64,000 nucleotides of DNA, taken from NCBI GenBank assembly GCA_015059845.1, contig SUZR01000009.1, positions 51,978 through 115,977 on the forward strand. Reading direction: 5' to 3'. This stretch comes from Rikenellaceae bacterium. GTDB lineage: Bacteria > Bacteroidota > Bacteroidia > Bacteroidales > Rikenellaceae. Each line of letters begins with the position of its first letter. Positions within the stretch are counted from its first letter, which is position 1. Position numbers and translations under genes: made by a program. The notes below the pieces were generated by a model that worked only from the letters and a program-made list of their open reading frames with translations, searched no databases and had not been told where the DNA came from. Of the stretch, positions 7,786 to 16,826 are shown piece by piece.

Positions 7786-8121
7786 ATGGCCAAGCAGGAG
7801 AAGACAACGCAGAAGATACACCTACGCCTTGCAGGTAAGGCATACGGTCTGGAGATAGCCCCCGAGAAGGAGGAGATATACCGTATGGCCGAGCGTGAGG
7901 TGAACGCCAGCGTCAACAAATGGCAAAAGGCTTTCGGAGATAACTTTTCGGTGCAGGATTGTCTGGCTATTGCGGCCTTGCAGCTCTGCATAAACAACAT
8001 CTCCATCGCCCGCCAAAGCGAGTTAAGTGACGAGGATACACAGGCATTGGACGCGCTGTCACAGCGTCTGGACAAGCACCTGAACCGTATGCCGCGCACC
8101 TCTGCGAAGAACAAAAAATAG
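7786..8121 (+). CDS. zapA: Cell division protein ZapA
   Basis: A 111-residue protein that cross-links FtsZ filaments at the Z ring. The N-terminal globular part (KIHLRLAGKAYGLEIAPEKEEIYRMAEREVN) has the usual ZapA strand pattern and YRMAE segment. The C-terminal half is a helix suited to coiled-coil tetramerisation (CLAIAALQLCINNISIA). The length is normal, allowing for a basic tail ending AKNKK. It follows the small coiled-coil gene in the same operon and precedes a candidate non-coding RNA and rny. Confidence 0.9.
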   Translation: MAKQEKTTQKIHLRLAGKAYGLEIAPEKEEIYRMAEREVNASVNKWQKAFGDNFSVQDCLAIAALQLCINNISIARQSELSDEDTQALDALSQRLDKHLNRMPRTSAKNKK

Positions 8122-8266
8122 ATGAGAGAAGGGGGGGCAACGAAAGTAAGCCATACGGAGGAACTCGCTTAAAAGGCAGAACCAACGAGGCGTACGAAAT
8201 TCGAAGCCGAAGAGGCAACCCCAAAAAGTTCTTTACATAAAAAATCTACCCGCATAGATTTCCTTA
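8122..8266 (+). other. Non-coding stretch after zapA
   Basis: No protein-coding frame with a credible start is seen. It opens with a run of Gs shortly after zapA and holds a matching CCCC about 90 bases later, with short internal stems (CTCG/CGAG), so the zapA 3' end may be structured. No T-run terminator is obvious. Confidence 0.4.
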
Positions 8267-8274
8267 TAGCTTTG
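8267..8274 (+). promoter_or_regulatory. -7 box for the candidate small RNA
   Basis: TAGCTTTG matches TAnnTTTG. No TTTG is visible at the -33 position. Transcription would begin near 8280. Confidence 0.5.
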
Positions 8275-8280
8275 CGAAAC

Positions 8281-8447
8281 TGAACACTTTTTATATTGGG
8301 TCAACTCTCGGTTTCTCAAAATCAGGCCTTAACTTCTCGGAGTGTGTCTTATGGCACCGTTGGAAGATTGCGAACTCCGGAGCCCCACACCTTGACTTAT
8401 CGGCAGATTCGTCAAACAAGAAAAGGAAACGCTATGCGGTTTTTTTA
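8281..8447 (+). ncRNA. Candidate small RNA between zapA and rny, possibly 6S RNA
   Basis: About 167 bases between a TAGCTTTG promoter box and a terminator-like stem (AAACGC/GCGGTTT followed by T7, 8428-8446). No open frame. GGGTCAA (8297-8303) can pair with TTGACTT near 8392, enclosing a partly unpaired middle and a GTGTG/CACAC stem, an overall long rod with a bulge as in 6S RNA. In other phyla the 6S gene (ssrS) also lies next to zapA, which is the main reason for the suggestion. I could not match a diagnostic 6S sequence. It could instead be an unrelated regulatory RNA or the rny leader. Confidence 0.42.
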
Positions 8448-8495
8448 TATGCACGAAACACTATATATAATATTAACCAAATTAACTCACAACAA

Positions 8496-10046
8496 ATGGT
8501 AACAACAATAGTAATAACTGCCATCATATCGGCAATCGTGACTATCGGTGCCTACTACTTTGTCACCGCGTACATCACGAAGAACACGATAAAAAAGCAA
8601 TGCGCAGCAGCTCTCAAGGAGGCTGAGGCGGAGGGTGAGATGATTAAGAAGGAGAAAATTCTCCAAGCTAAAGAGAAATTCATCCAGCTCAAGAGCGAGC
8701 ACGACCGTGCCGTAAACAAACGTAATCAGGAGATTGCTCAAATCGAGCAGCGCACAAAGCAGGCTGAGGCTCACGTACAGAACCAGCAGCGCGAACTCGA
8801 GGGCAAGATTAAAGAGAATGACCGTCTGAAGAGCCAGATGGACAGCCAGATGCAGGGCCTCAACGCCAAGAAGGAGGAGTTGGCCGGCATCATCAAGGAG
8901 CAGAACGTACGCCTGGAGCAGATTTCAGGTATGAGCGCCGAGGAGGCGAAGAATATCTTGGTTGAGAATATGAAGGCTGAGGCGAAGGCTGAGGCTGACT
9001 CATACATCAACGAGACCATCGAGGAGGCTAAGCTCACCGCAACAAAGGAGGCGAAGCGAATCATCGTGACATCTATCCAGCGCGTAGCAACGGAGACCGC
9101 TATCGAGAACGCCGTTACGGTATTCAACATCGACAGCGACGAGGTGAAGGGTCGTATCATCGGCCGCGAGGGTCGTAACATCCGCGCTCTGGAGGCTGCT
9201 ACGGGTATTGAGATTATCGTTGATGACACGCCCGAGGCTATCATCCTCAGCGGCTTCGACCCCGTACGCCGTGAGATTGCACGCCTTGCCCTGCACCAAC
9301 TCGTAACCGATGGCCGTATCCACCCCGCACGTATCGAGGAGGTTGTGGCAAAGGTTAAGAAGCAGATTGAGGAGGAGATTGTCGAGGTGGGTAAGCGTAC
9401 CGCCATCGATTTGGGTATTCACGGCTTGCACCCCGAGTTGATTCGTCTTATCGGTAAGATGAAGTATCGTTCATCATACGGCCAGAATCTGTTGCAGCAC
9501 GCTCGCGAGACAGCCAACCTTGCTGGCATTATGGCTTCGGAGCTTGGTCTTAACCCCAAAGCTGCACGCCGCGCAGGATTGTTGCACGATATTGGTAAGG
9601 TGCCCGACGATGAGCCCGAGTTGCCACACGCAATTATCGGTATGAAGCTCGCCGAGAAGTACAAGGAGAAGGCTGACGTATGCAACGCCGTAGGTGCGCA
9701 CCACGATGAGGTGGAGATGACTTCGATGATTGCCCCCATCATTCAGGTGTGCGACGCTATCTCTGGCGCACGTCCCGGCGCACGCCGCGAGGTGGTGGAG
9801 TCATACATCAAGCGATTGAAGGAGATGGAGGATATCGCTCTCTCATACCCTGGCGTTATCAAGACCTACGCTATTCAGGCGGGTCGCGAGCTGCGCGTAA
9901 TCGTGGGTGCCGACAAGCTCTCAGACCAGGAGTCGGAGTCATTGTCACACGACATAGCAAAGAAGATTCAGGACGAGATGACCTACCCGGGTCAGGTGAA
10001 AATCACCGTTATCCGCGAGACTCGTTCGGTAAGCTACGCAAAATAG
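8496..10046 (+). CDS. rny: Ribonuclease Y
   Basis: A 516-residue membrane-anchored endoribonuclease that initiates mRNA decay. The N-terminus is one transmembrane segment ([21 protein letters not shown]), followed by a long charged coiled coil (about 30-170). The KH domain has [19 protein letters not shown] and the HD domain has [13 protein letters not shown] and GAHHDE, the metal-binding catalytic residues. Length and domain order are typical. It probably reads from the promoter at 8267 or from the zapA transcript; a strong terminator follows. Confidence 0.96.
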   Translation: MVTTIVITAIISAIVTIGAYYFVTAYITKNTIKKQCAAALKEAEAEGEMIKKEKILQAKEKFIQLKSEHDRAVNKRNQEIAQIEQRTKQAEAHVQNQQRELEGKIKENDRLKSQMDSQMQGLNAKKEELAGIIKEQNVRLEQISGMSAEEAKNILVENMKAEAKAEADSYINETIEEAKLTATKEAKRIIVTSIQRVATETAIENAVTVFNIDSDEVKGRIIGREGRNIRALEAATGIEIIVDDTPEAIILSGFDPVRREIARLALHQLVTDGRIHPARIEEVVAKVKKQIEEEIVEVGKRTAIDLGIHGLHPELIRLIGKMKYRSSYGQNLLQHARETANLAGIMASELGLNPKAARRAGLLHDIGKVPDDEPELPHAIIGMKLAEKYKEKADVCNAVGAHHDEVEMTSMIAPIIQVCDAISGARPGARREVVESYIKRLKEMEDIALSYPGVIKTYAIQAGRELRVIVGADKLSDQESESLSHDIAKKIQDEMTYPGQVKITVIRETRSVSYAK

Positions 10047-10065
10047 GCAATAGCTACAACATAAA

Positions 10066-10098
10066 AAAAGCCTGTCTGACGATTCAGACAGGCTTTTT
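10066..10098. terminator. Bidirectional terminator between rny and yidD
   Basis: Stem AGCCTGTCTGA/TCAGACAGGCT with a CGAT loop, an A-run before and a T-run after. It lies between two convergent genes and serves both strands. Confidence 0.92.
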
Positions 10099-10113
10099 TA
10101 TATACATTACTTA

Positions 10114-10374
10114 TTATGGTACGGGATCATAGCCACTTCCTCCCCACGGATGGCAACGTGCCAAGCGCTTGAGCGTGAGCCAGCAACCCTTTATCGGGCC
10201 ATACTTGCGTAGGGCCTCGACGGCATACTGCGAGCAAGTGGGTATAAAACGACACGCGGGCGGGGTGAATGGAGAGATGCAATACTGATAAAACTTCACC
10301 AGCGCCAGCAGCGGCCACGTGGCTACCCTCTTACAGATGCTCACAAACTTGTTCCAAGATTCGTTGCAGGGCAT
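10114..10374 (-). CDS. yidD: Membrane protein insertion efficiency factor YidD
   Basis: A small protein that assists YidC-dependent insertion at the inner membrane. It has the signature [31 protein letters not shown] and ends [16 protein letters not shown] start it at the ATG giving [10 protein letters not shown], 86 residues, overlapping rnpA by 44 bases; a GTG 11 codons further on ([11 protein letters not shown]) would shorten it to about 75 residues with only a small overlap and is equally possible. It is the last gene of the ten-gene minus-strand operon, downstream of rnpA, as in many bacteria. Confidence 0.88.
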   Translation of the reverse strand: MPCNESWNKFVSICKRVATWPLLALVKFYQYCISPFTPPACRFIPTCSQYAVEALRKYGPIKGCWLTLKRLARCHPWGGSGYDPVP

Positions 10375-10720
10375 TGGTGATGGTTTTATGCGAGTGACAC
10401 TCCTTGGTAGAATAGACAAAAGCTATATCCAGCGTAACATCTTTTTCGGCAACTGCTTGGCTAAGAGCCTCGCGGTTAAGACGATACGCCTCGCGTGTGC
10501 GGCGTTTCAGAAGATTGCGTTTATTGGCGCGCTTATGGAACTTCTTGGGTACCGAGAACATCGCCTCAATACCCCGTCCCTCAGCCTCGCCCGCTCTCCT
10601 GTCAGCAATCCACACGTAGCGAAACGGATAGACAAAACCACTATGACCCTCACCGAAGAGGCGGCGTATAGCCTTCAGCGAGCGCAGGCGCTCCGAACGC
10701 GGGAGGGTGTAGTTGGCCAT
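10331..10720 (-). CDS. rnpA: Ribonuclease P protein component
   Basis: A 129-residue basic protein that binds the RNase P RNA and helps process tRNA 5' ends. It contains the family signature [20 protein letters not shown] (the RNR motif) and begins [22 protein letters not shown], as expected. It lies between hemD and yidD, with its 3' end overlapping yidD. Its RNA partner rnpB is in this same window at about 31.0-31.4 kb. Confidence 0.94.
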   Translation of the reverse strand: MANYTLPRSERLRSLKAIRRLFGEGHSGFVYPFRYVWIADRRAGEAEGRGIEAMFSVPKKFHKRANKRNLLKRRTREAYRLNREALSQAVAEKDVTLDIAFVYSTKECHSHKTITNALQRILEQVCEHL

Positions 10721-10734
10721 AGTTATGATATAAA

Positions 10735-11595
10735 TTACTTCTTCTCAGTGGCAGTGGTTGTGCGAGTGCGGCCCTTCTTGGCCAGCTTGCTCTGCTGGGT
10801 GCGGATGAACTCCTCCTTTGCCTCATCGTTGCGAACCTCAACCTCGGCGACATCCTCGCCCTTCTTAACTTTAGCGATATAGAGGTCCAAAGCCTTGGCC
10901 ATAGAGGGTGCCTCAGGCGATGGAGCCGAAGCCTTCACCTTCATACCGGCATCCAACGCAGCACGCAGTGTAGCCTCGCCGAAGGTGGCGATAACGGGCA
11001 GCTGCTCAACAGCGAAGTTATCCTTCACGCTCTTCACATCAGATGGTGAGTAGAGCGCCATCACATCGTAATCCGCGGGCTTCACGTCGCTCATATCGGC
11101 GGCAACGCTACGGGCAAGGATTACGGGGTCGAAGTTAATCTTAAGCTTGGTAAGAGTCTCGGGAAGCTCGGGCTTATGGGGCTCACTCAGGGCCAAGAGG
11201 AAACGCTCGCTCTTATGCTTGATGATAAGCTCCAGAAGTGATGTAAACGTACCATCGGCAAACGAAATCTTACGCTTACGATAGACGATATATTTCTGCA
11301 AGTAGAGAGCAACAGCCTCCGTATTACAGATATACTTCATCGTCTCGGGCACGGTGATACGAGCATCCTCACAAATCTTAAAGAAACTATCTACTGTGGT
11401 ACGTGATGTAAAGATTACGGCTGTATGGTCCAGAATCTCGATACGCTGTGCGCGGAACTCCTTGAGTGTTACGCCAACCACACGAATCAAGGGCTTATAA
11501 TCTACCTCTACCTTATGTTTGGTTGACAACTCGTAGAAAGGGGACTTTTCAATTACCGCGGGGCGCGGCTGCGAAACCAAAACTTTTTTTATCAT
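10735..11595 (-). CDS. hemD: Uroporphyrinogen-III synthase
   Basis: A 286-residue HemD-like protein that closes hydroxymethylbilane to uroporphyrinogen III on the haem/corrin pathway. The start MIKKVLVSQPRP at 11595 replaces a longer frame that would overlap the preceding gene. Two weakly similar halves are seen, with HTAVIFTSRTTVDSFF in the first and DVMALYSPSDVKSV in the second, the usual substrate-cleft segments. The tail is a Lys/Thr-rich stretch ending TRTTTATEKK, longer than usual. The sequence is divergent, but the order DUF4271-hemD is common in Bacteroidota. Confidence 0.85.
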   Translation of the reverse strand: MIKKVLVSQPRPAVIEKSPFYELSTKHKVEVDYKPLIRVVGVTLKEFRAQRIEILDHTAVIFTSRTTVDSFFKICEDARITVPETMKYICNTEAVALYLQKYIVYRKRKISFADGTFTSLLELIIKHKSERFLLALSEPHKPELPETLTKLKINFDPVILARSVAADMSDVKPADYDVMALYSPSDVKSVKDNFAVEQLPVIATFGEATLRAALDAGMKVKASAPSPEAPSMAKALDLYIAKVKKGEDVAEVEVRNDEAKEEFIRTQQSKLAKKGRTRTTTATEKK

Positions 11596-11612
11596 TCTCT
11601 GTCTATTAAATA

Positions 11613-12614
11613 CTACATCAAACTCTTTGCCGCTTGCCACAGCAGACTGAACGGCAAAATTTCGACGGTGCAAAGGTACAAAATCCAATGCAAAATTGAA
11701 ACTTTTTTAGAAATAAAGAATCCTACACTCTCTCTTACAAACATCACACCCACAACGCCTATGGCCACGCAGCTCACCTTGAGCCACACATCGGCACTCG
11801 CTCCCGAGCCGATAAGAGCCATAAGGATGATGGGAGCCACCATAACCGTAGATAGTACGAAGTATGTAAGTCGTATGCGCATAAATGCGGCAACCTCACC
11901 ATAGGATTGTGTCACAAAGCCCACAATACCCAGAAAGATGTATTGCGCCACGATGACCGCCAGAAAAACAGCAATCACCGCCAGGGGTACATATATCATC
12001 ATCTGCCCCGCTACGCCACCCACGCGCGAGATAGAGATAGAGGTAAGCAGACCGACAAAACATACGCCCAGCATAAACAGCTTGCCGAGTGAGCCATAAA
12101 ATATATCGCTTCGGCGACGCTCGCCTGCGCGTCCCGTATGCTGAATCTTACTATTGAAGATAGACTCGAACAGAGCCTTTATATCATCGAAATAGCGGCA
12201 GACGCAGAAAAGGTGATAGACAAGCATCACCGCCACAAGCAGGTTGAATAGTTCATCGCTCCACCCTGCAAGGCTCCACCCGCCACGCTCTGCGAGCATA
12301 ACCTCGGCATCGTAGAGAGGCGTAAGGCTCGGTGTAGCCACCGAATCGGCCATACTCACAACGCCCTGCGAGAGCGAGCTGCCGCCACCCAGTACGGCCT
12401 CCACGTCGGCATCGTGGTACATCTCACGCGCACGCTGCCACTCCTCCACAATCTGCGTGAAGGTTTGCGGCGAGGCGGCCTCGGCGTGGTGTGTCACATC
12501 GAGCGAATCGACAGGATACAACTCACCCGTCCAGCGGTCCGTCAAACGACGAAGCGCACGCTCGGAGAGTGTATCCAGACCCGTAAGACGTAATGTATCT
12601 GATACAAAAGCCAC
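11613..12614 (-). CDS. DUF4271 membrane protein
   Basis: A 333-residue protein with an N-terminal soluble part (about 1-120) and roughly six or seven transmembrane helices (LLVAVMLVYHLFCVCRYF, LFMLGVCFVGLLTSISI, and others). It fits DUF4271, a Bacteroidota family of unknown function usually next to hemD. The start shown is a GTG whose first base is the last base of the kinase stop codon (TAGTG), implying translational coupling. An ATG further in is an alternative. No enzymatic motif is visible. Confidence 0.82.
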   Translation of the reverse strand: MAFVSDTLRLTGLDTLSERALRRLTDRWTGELYPVDSLDVTHHAEAASPQTFTQIVEEWQRAREMYHDADVEAVLGGGSSLSQGVVSMADSVATPSLTPLYDAEVMLAERGGWSLAGWSDELFNLLVAVMLVYHLFCVCRYFDDIKALFESIFNSKIQHTGRAGERRRSDIFYGSLGKLFMLGVCFVGLLTSISISRVGGVAGQMMIYVPLAVIAVFLAVIVAQYIFLGIVGFVTQSYGEVAAFMRIRLTYFVLSTVMVAPIILMALIGSGASADVWLKVSCVAIGVVGVMFVRESVGFFISKKVSILHWILYLCTVEILPFSLLWQAAKSLM

Positions 12615-13792
12615 TATTCAAAAACTCTTTTAAGTGTTATGCGGAACGTTGTACCACGTCCCACCTCCGACTTGGCAACGGCAATCTTACCGTGGTGGTA
12701 ATCCTCCACGATGCGTCGTGCCAACGACAATCCCAAGCCCCAGCCGCGGGTCTTGGTGGTAAATCCAGGGTCGAAGATACGCTTCCAGTTACCCTTCGGG
12801 ATACCCTTACCCGTATCGCGCACCTCGATGATGACCGACTTCTCGTTTGACGAGAGCGTGACATCTATCTCGCCGTGACCCTGCATCGCATCCAGCGCAT
12901 TCTTCATCAGATTCTCAACAACCCACTCGAACAGAGCCACATTAAGGTTTGCCTTCACGGGTGCGATGGCCAGACCGTTGTACGAGAGTGTAACGTTACG
13001 GGGCACACGCTTATGGAAGTACATCACCGTCTCGCCCACAACCTCGTTGACGCTATGCACCGTAAGGTCGGTCTCGGAGCCAATCTTCGAGAAGCGGTCA
13101 ACAATCTTCATCAGATGCACCAAATCCTTATTCATCTCCTCCACTGCCGTGGGGTCAACCTCCAACGAACGAAGATACTCGGTCCAGCCCAACAGTGAAG
13201 AGATGGGCGTACCCAGCTGGTGGGCGGTCTCCTTTGCCAGTCCAATCCACACGCGGTTCTGCTCGTCCTGACGGGTAGATTGCAGGGCAATGTAGGTGAA
13301 GAGTATAAATATGAATATGATGAGCCACTGCACGTAGGGGAAGTAATATAGAGCCGTAAGCAACTGCGAGCGGCCATAGAAGATGATATGGCGTCGTCCC
13401 GTAGTCCACATCAGGCGCACCGTGCGTGGGGTGTTCTCTTCGGTCAGTTCGTTGAGTTTGCGGCGGAAACGCTCGGGGTCCTTGAGGATATCGTCGTCAA
13501 TGCGGTTGCTCATCACAAGCGAGAGATTCTCGTCGGTGATGATGAAGGGGATATTGTTATGCGTACTTACAATATGCGAGATAAGCGGGTCCACGAGATA
13601 GTTACCAAACGCCTCGCGGCTCACGCGCTCCATAGCTGCCACCCACAACTCCACATCGTGTTGCTCCTTCTGGCGCAGCACATCAGCCAGCTGATAGGTG
13701 TATATTAGCGATACGGTGGCCAATACAACACCTATAACAATTACCGTTATACGGCTGCGGAACGATATTTTTTTAAGCCCGGGGAGTTTCAT
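12614..13792 (-). CDS. Membrane sensor histidine kinase
   Basis: A 392-residue kinase. Transmembrane helices at about 14-35 and 153-171 enclose a periplasmic sensor domain of about 115 residues with no recognised fold. The H box is KETAHQLGTPISS with His191; the N box VENLMKNALDA, G1 DTGKGIP and G2 GWGLGLSLA complete the ATPase domain. No response regulator gene is adjacent: its neighbours are an S41 protease and DUF4271, so its partner lies elsewhere. It is embedded in a housekeeping operon and may sense envelope state; that is inference. Confidence 0.93.
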   Translation of the reverse strand: MKLPGLKKISFRSRITVIVIGVVLATVSLIYTYQLADVLRQKEQHDVELWVAAMERVSREAFGNYLVDPLISHIVSTHNNIPFIITDENLSLVMSNRIDDDILKDPERFRRKLNELTEENTPRTVRLMWTTGRRHIIFYGRSQLLTALYYFPYVQWLIIFIFILFTYIALQSTRQDEQNRVWIGLAKETAHQLGTPISSLLGWTEYLRSLEVDPTAVEEMNKDLVHLMKIVDRFSKIGSETDLTVHSVNEVVGETVMYFHKRVPRNVTLSYNGLAIAPVKANLNVALFEWVVENLMKNALDAMQGHGEIDVTLSSNEKSVIIEVRDTGKGIPKGNWKRIFDPGFTTKTRGWGLGLSLARRIVEDYHHGKIAVAKSEVGRGTTFRITLKRVFE

Positions 13793-13805
13793 TTTCGCCT
13801 AACGA

Positions 13806-15473
13806 TTAATTCTTTTCTGTATCCTGCTCGCTGAGAATCTTACTATAACGCTCGCCATCGCGCAACACGTCGATAGCCTTCATCACCGTGCTGTCGCTCA
13901 CGAGATTATGCTCGACAACACCCTGATAGTAATTGTGGCGCAGCACAACATCGCCATTGATGAGGTCCATAATCTCGGCGCGGTAGTTGCGCAGGTTATC
14001 CATCTTCTGGTCCTTGAGCTTCGACTCAATCTGCTTCAGGTCGTCGGCAAAGTCGCTGTCATAGCGCTCCTCCTTCGAGGTCTTCTGCAACAGCTCCAGC
14101 GCCATACGTGTCTGCGACTCGTAGGGGACATCCTTGTCAGCCATAAACTTTACGAAATCCTCATAATCGGCATCCGTTATCGTGAAGCTCTTGTTATCGA
14201 CCTTGAGCGAGGGGTTGCGGCGCATATACTCGTCCAGAAAATCCTCAATATATCCCAAGTTGTAGAGCATAACGGCAAAGGTCGAGATATAGTCGGGCGC
14301 AACCTTGATGTCGGGCATAAGACCCTTACCATCATATACCTTGCGGCCTGCCGAGGTGCGGAACTCGTTGATAAGCGAGTCGGGTACATTCTCATCCTTT
14401 CCGCCCGAGTGCGAGTAGTTTATACGCTGCACACAGCGGCCCGAGGGGATATAATATTTCGATGTGGTAATCTTGGCATAGGCGTTATAGCCCAGCGGCA
14501 CCAGCGTCTGCACCAGACCCTTACCATACGAGCGCTGGCCCATCAGCACGGCACGGTCCATATCCTGCAACGCACCGCAGACAATCTCCGAGGCCGAGGC
14601 CGTATTGCCATTTATCAGAGCCACCAGCGGCAACTCACCCAAGACGGGATTCGAGTCGGTAGTATAGGTACGTGTAGAGCTCTCGGCACGCCCCTTCATT
14701 GTCAGCACCTTTGAGCCTTTGGGCACGAACATCGAGAGAATCTTCACCGCCTCGGCAACGCTACCACCGCCATTATCGCGGTAGTCGAGAATCAAGCCCT
14801 TCAGTTCACCCTTCTCGCGCAGGCGCTCCACCTCGGCACGCATATCGTCGTAGCAGCCATCGGTAAAGTCGTCGTGACGGATATATCCAATGCCATCGGC
14901 CACAAAGCCTGCATACGGCACGCCGGGGATTGCAATGCGCGCACGCTCAATCTCCATCTCCTCCACCTTGCCCGTCATAAGACGCTTAACGGCGAGCTTA
15001 ACCTTCGTGCCGGGCGTACCCTTCAGGCGAGATGAAATCTGCTCGGTGGTACACTTGGTGACATCCTCGCCATCGATGCTGACGAACTTATCACCAATCT
15101 TCAGGCCCGCCAAATCGGCCGGCGAGTTCTTGTAGGGCTGCGCAATGACAACGCCACTGCTATCGCGCTTCATACGAATCGTTGAGCCGATACCGCCATA
15201 CTTACCCGTAGCCTGCACCTCGAAGCTATCCATCTCCTTCTCGGACATATAGGTGGTGTAGGGGTCGAGGTTACGCACCATACCCAGAGCACCATCCTGC
15301 ATAAGCTTGTCGGTGTCAACATCGTCAACATACTGCAATGTTATCTCGCGCATAAGATTAACCATAATCTCCATATTTCGGCCCAGGCCGAAATCATCGC
15401 GCGTAGCCCACACACCTGTCGCAACAGCCGCCACGACAAGTGCCACAAGGCCATATCTCTTCACACTCTTCAT
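13806..15473 (-). CDS. S41-family C-terminal processing protease
   Basis: A 555-residue exported serine protease (CtpA/Prc type). The start MKSVKRYGLVALVVAAVATG gives a membrane-anchoring or signal helix; the longer upstream frame is rejected. A PDZ domain (about 80-165, ending GDKFVSIDGEDVTK) is followed by the S41 core with the catalytic serine in GNTASASEIVCGAL and lysine in QRSYGKGLVQT. The C-terminal 170 residues are helical and charged. It likely trims periplasmic proteins. It precedes the histidine kinase by 13 bases, suggesting co-regulation. Confidence 0.93.
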   Translation of the reverse strand: MKSVKRYGLVALVVAAVATGVWATRDDFGLGRNMEIMVNLMREITLQYVDDVDTDKLMQDGALGMVRNLDPYTTYMSEKEMDSFEVQATGKYGGIGSTIRMKRDSSGVVIAQPYKNSPADLAGLKIGDKFVSIDGEDVTKCTTEQISSRLKGTPGTKVKLAVKRLMTGKVEEMEIERARIAIPGVPYAGFVADGIGYIRHDDFTDGCYDDMRAEVERLREKGELKGLILDYRDNGGGSVAEAVKILSMFVPKGSKVLTMKGRAESSTRTYTTDSNPVLGELPLVALINGNTASASEIVCGALQDMDRAVLMGQRSYGKGLVQTLVPLGYNAYAKITTSKYYIPSGRCVQRINYSHSGGKDENVPDSLINEFRTSAGRKVYDGKGLMPDIKVAPDYISTFAVMLYNLGYIEDFLDEYMRRNPSLKVDNKSFTITDADYEDFVKFMADKDVPYESQTRMALELLQKTSKEERYDSDFADDLKQIESKLKDQKMDNLRNYRAEIMDLINGDVVLRHNYYQGVVEHNLVSDSTVMKAIDVLRDGERYSKILSEQDTEKN

Positions 15474-15484
15474 CTCTCGAAAAA

Positions 15485-15934
15485 TTATCTTCCCATACGG
15501 TACACAACCTTCGCCACGCCGCGACGGATACCTGTGACATCTACCCACTGGCCATACTGCTCAACGGTAATCTCATCCTCGAACAGCATCACCAGACGGT
15601 CCAAAAAGCTATTGGCACGGAAGACCATACGGCCCTCGCTCTCCTCCTTGAGGCTGAAGCCCGCCACAGCAAACGTCTGCATAATGTAGTCGCGCTGCTC
15701 CTCCATATCGCACTCCACGCGACGCGTCATAAAGCCAAAGCGGGGATATGCGGCAGCCAGAACGATAACGGCAGCACCCAGCAACTTACCTCGCGTGGTG
15801 GCAAACGTGGCGACAACATAATCCCACATACTCACGTCCATACCCTTGGTGGTCATAATACTCAACCACACAACGCCTAAATACAAAACGCAGAAGGCCG
15901 CAAAATATTTCGCAGAGCGAATCAAATATTTCAT
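15485..15934 (-). CDS. Small membrane protein of unknown function
   Basis: A 149-residue protein from the ATG at 15934 (MKYLIRSAKYFAAFCVLYLG). Two hydrophobic segments (about 8-25 and 50-67, KLLGAAVIVLAAAYP) are followed by a soluble C-terminal half of strands (EGRMVFRANSFLDRLVMLFEDEITVEQYGQWVDVTGI) that looks like a small beta-rich domain. I do not recognise the family. It sits between ispH and the S41 protease in the operon, with gaps of 25 and 11 bases, so it is probably expressed with them. Confidence 0.75.
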   Translation of the reverse strand: MKYLIRSAKYFAAFCVLYLGVVWLSIMTTKGMDVSMWDYVVATFATTRGKLLGAAVIVLAAAYPRFGFMTRRVECDMEEQRDYIMQTFAVAGFSLKEESEGRMVFRANSFLDRLVMLFEDEITVEQYGQWVDVTGIRRGVAKVVYRMGR

Positions 15935-15959
15935 AATCAACTTTTTATGTTTTATCAAA

Positions 15960-16823
15960 TTAAAATTTCTCCTTAATAGCCTTTGCTACGCGAGCCATCA
16001 GCCACGCCGGTGTGGAGGTTGCGCCGCAGATACCCACGCTACTACACTCCTCAAACCACTCGGCCTGCAGCTCGCTCTCCTCCTCGATATTGTAGCAACG
16101 CTCGTTGGCCGTGCGGCAGACGTTGAACAGCACCTTGCCGTTGCTCGACTTCTTGCCACAGACAAAAATCACAACATCGAAACGTTTGGCAAACTCGCCC
16201 AGCGCCTTTTCACGATTCGACACGCGGCGGCAGATGGTATCATCAACCGTGAGCATACTCTCATCGCCCAAACGCACCTTCATCTGCTCGGCCAGCGACC
16301 AGAACAGACCTATACTCTGCGTGGTCTGCGAGAGAAAGAACACAGGACGAGAGAAATCGACCAGCTGCAAATCCTCCTCACGCTCCACAACGATTGTCGG
16401 CTGCTCCACCTGACCCGTAAGACCCACGACCTCGGCGTGACCTCGCTTGCCGAGAATCACAACCTGACCGCCGACGGCCTGCATCTTCTCGTGTGCTGCC
16501 ACAACCTTACGCTGCAACTGCGCCACAACGGGGCACGTGGCATCAATGACGCGGATACCCAGCTCCTCGGCACGACGATAGGTTGTAGGGGGCTCGCCGT
16601 GTGCGCGGATAAAGAGGTCGCGGCCGCTCAGGCTCGCCATATCCTCGTGTGTAACCGTCTTCAGACCCAAAGCCTCCAGACGCTGCACCTCCATACGGTT
16701 ATGGACAATATCGCCCAGCGAATAGACCTCGCCACCCAGCTCCGCAACGGCAGCCTCAGCCTTCGAGATGGCACGCACCACACCGAAGCAGAAACCCGAA
16801 TTTTTATCTATCTCGACCAGCAT
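15960..16823 (-). CDS. ispH: 4-hydroxy-3-methylbut-2-enyl diphosphate reductase
   Basis: A 287-residue iron-sulfur enzyme making isopentenyl and dimethylallyl diphosphate, the last step of the MEP pathway. The three cluster cysteines are in GFCFGVVRA (Cys12), DATCPVV and GICGATSTPAWL. HNRMEVQRLEALG and the TQSIG segment also fit the family. It is of normal length for the single-domain form. It starts three bases after cmk, which it follows in the operon. Confidence 0.96.
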   Translation of the reverse strand: MLVEIDKNSGFCFGVVRAISKAEAAVAELGGEVYSLGDIVHNRMEVQRLEALGLKTVTHEDMASLSGRDLFIRAHGEPPTTYRRAEELGIRVIDATCPVVAQLQRKVVAAHEKMQAVGGQVVILGKRGHAEVVGLTGQVEQPTIVVEREEDLQLVDFSRPVFFLSQTTQSIGLFWSLAEQMKVRLGDESMLTVDDTICRRVSNREKALGEFAKRFDVVIFVCGKKSSNGKVLFNVCRTANERCYNIEEESELQAEWFEECSSVGICGATSTPAWLMARVAKAIKEKF

Positions 16824-16826
16824 CTC

